This document shows, one piece after another, positions 5,466 to 5,636 of a stretch of 5,636 nt of DNA. The DNA is from an uncultured Collinsella sp. (GTDB lineage Bacteria > Actinomycetota > Coriobacteriia > Coriobacteriales > Coriobacteriaceae), in the NCBI GenBank assembly GCA_958446785.1, contig CAUCXP010000114.1, positions 1-5,636 of the forward strand, in the 5' to 3' direction. Under the pieces are notes generated by a model that made no database searches, was not told where the DNA came from, and worked only from the letters and a program-made list of their open reading frames with translations. The position numbers and the translations under genes were made by a program. Every line of letters begins with the position of its first letter. Positions within the stretch are counted from its first letter, which is position 1.

Positions 5466-5537
5466 GCCCCGGCCTTTCCTTTCCCTATCGCTCACGCGCT
5501 TCGCGAGGGTCGCGCTAGGCAAAGGAAAGGCCGGGGC
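5466..5537. repeat. Long inverted repeat (17-bp perfect stem) downstream of the second transaldolase gene
   Basis: GCCCCGGCCTTTCCTTT (5466-5482) is perfectly complementary to 5521-5537. The 38-base interior partly continues the stem (CCTA/TAGG and CGC/GCG) and contains CGCG-CTT-CGCG (5495-5505), so the whole 72 bases could fold into one long hairpin. It begins 30 bases after the stop codon. Neither side has a T-tract, so it is not a standard intrinsic terminator, though it may still end transcription or protect the 3' end from exonucleases. A dispersed extragenic repeat is an alternative. Confidence 0.65.
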
Positions 5538-5635
5538 TGCCGACACGAACCCGTCGGTAGGTCCTGAGCTGAATCGCTACCTTTATTCCGATGGGGGTCG
5601 ACAGTGCTACCCCGCCAACTGTCTCGGGCAGTAAT
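5537..5635 (-). ncRNA. Candidate L10 (rplJ) leader-like RNA element
   Basis: Read on the - strand, the stretch starts ATTACTGCCCGAGACAGTTGG (- strand of 5615-5635) and includes CCTACCGACGGG (5561-5550). These resemble, from memory, the two conserved halves of the ribosomal protein L10 leader (CTGCCGnAGACAGnnGG... and ...CCTACCGAGG), which form a kink-turn stem bound by the L10-L12 complex. Here the outer pairs CCCG/CGGG (5628-5625 with 5553-5550) can form, an AGACAG/CCGA internal loop is retained, and TTGG/CCTA pairs with one T-T mismatch. CTGCC/GGCAG (5631-5627 with 5541-5537) could close the whole element. No rplJ follows on the - strand: the transaldolase gene lies there in the opposite direction. 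The element is either displaced, part of a converging transcription unit beyond the window, or a chance resemblance. Confidence 0.4.
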
Positions 5636-5636
5636 G

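Noticed and set aside
5362..5634. Small + open frame overlapping the end of the second transaldolase
   Set aside because: It starts inside the transaldolase gene in another frame, crosses the long inverted repeat and shows no family similarity or start signals.
1..5636. CRISPR arrays, tRNA/rRNA genes, insertion sequences, phage or defence genes
   Set aside because: No regularly spaced repeats, tRNA-like cloverleaf, transposase frames or terminal repeats were seen; all substantial genes are accounted for by sugar metabolism functions.

Overview
The window is bacterial chromosome. GC-rich coding sequence, AAAGGA-type ribosome binding sites and the style of the proteins suggest an anaerobic, gut-type actinobacterium of the Coriobacteriia (Collinsella/Olsenella-like). 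The taxonomic call is inference from remembered family style, not from a marker gene.

Layout. (1) 1-240: the 3' end of a HAD-superfamily (Cof-type) phosphatase gene on +, cut by the window edge. It converges on a DeoR-family repressor gene on - (286-1077), and a perfect 17-bp inverted repeat between them looks like a shared terminator. (2) 1078-1425: a divergent control region. It holds a good - strand promoter for the repressor and, in front of the + operon, four copies of a GCTTTYGAWA motif that look like repressor sites. (3) 1426-4406: a four-gene + operon: small transaldolase, PTS EIIA, PTS EIIB and PTS EIIC of the ascorbate (UlaC/UlaB/UlaA, Sga) family. It contains intercistronic hairpins and ends at a textbook intrinsic terminator (4464-4505). 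(4) 4506-4730: a control region with a LacI/CcpA-like palindrome. (5) 4731-5435: a second transaldolase gene, about 82% identical in protein to the first. (6) 5436-5636: no convincing gene. It holds a long perfect inverted repeat and, on the - strand, a stretch that resembles the L10 (rplJ) autoregulatory leader RNA.

How the genes fit together. The PTS would pass phosphate from HPr to EIIA His66, to EIIB Cys7, and then to a sugar entering through the EIIC channel. The co-transcribed transaldolase would move three-carbon units between sugar phosphates and so feed the product into the non-oxidative pentose phosphate pathway and glycolysis. The DeoR-type repressor probably senses a phosphorylated intermediate. 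None of the ascorbate catabolic genes (ulaD/E/F/G) is present here, so the sugar is not established. Both transaldolases have the short length of the fructose-6-phosphate aldolase/TalC group but carry Glu and Phe at the positions that mark true transaldolases.

The points most worth a second look are the paralogous transaldolase pair flanking an UlaABC-type PTS of unknown substrate, the phased operator repeats, and the apparently orphan L10-leader-like element facing the end of the second transaldolase gene.
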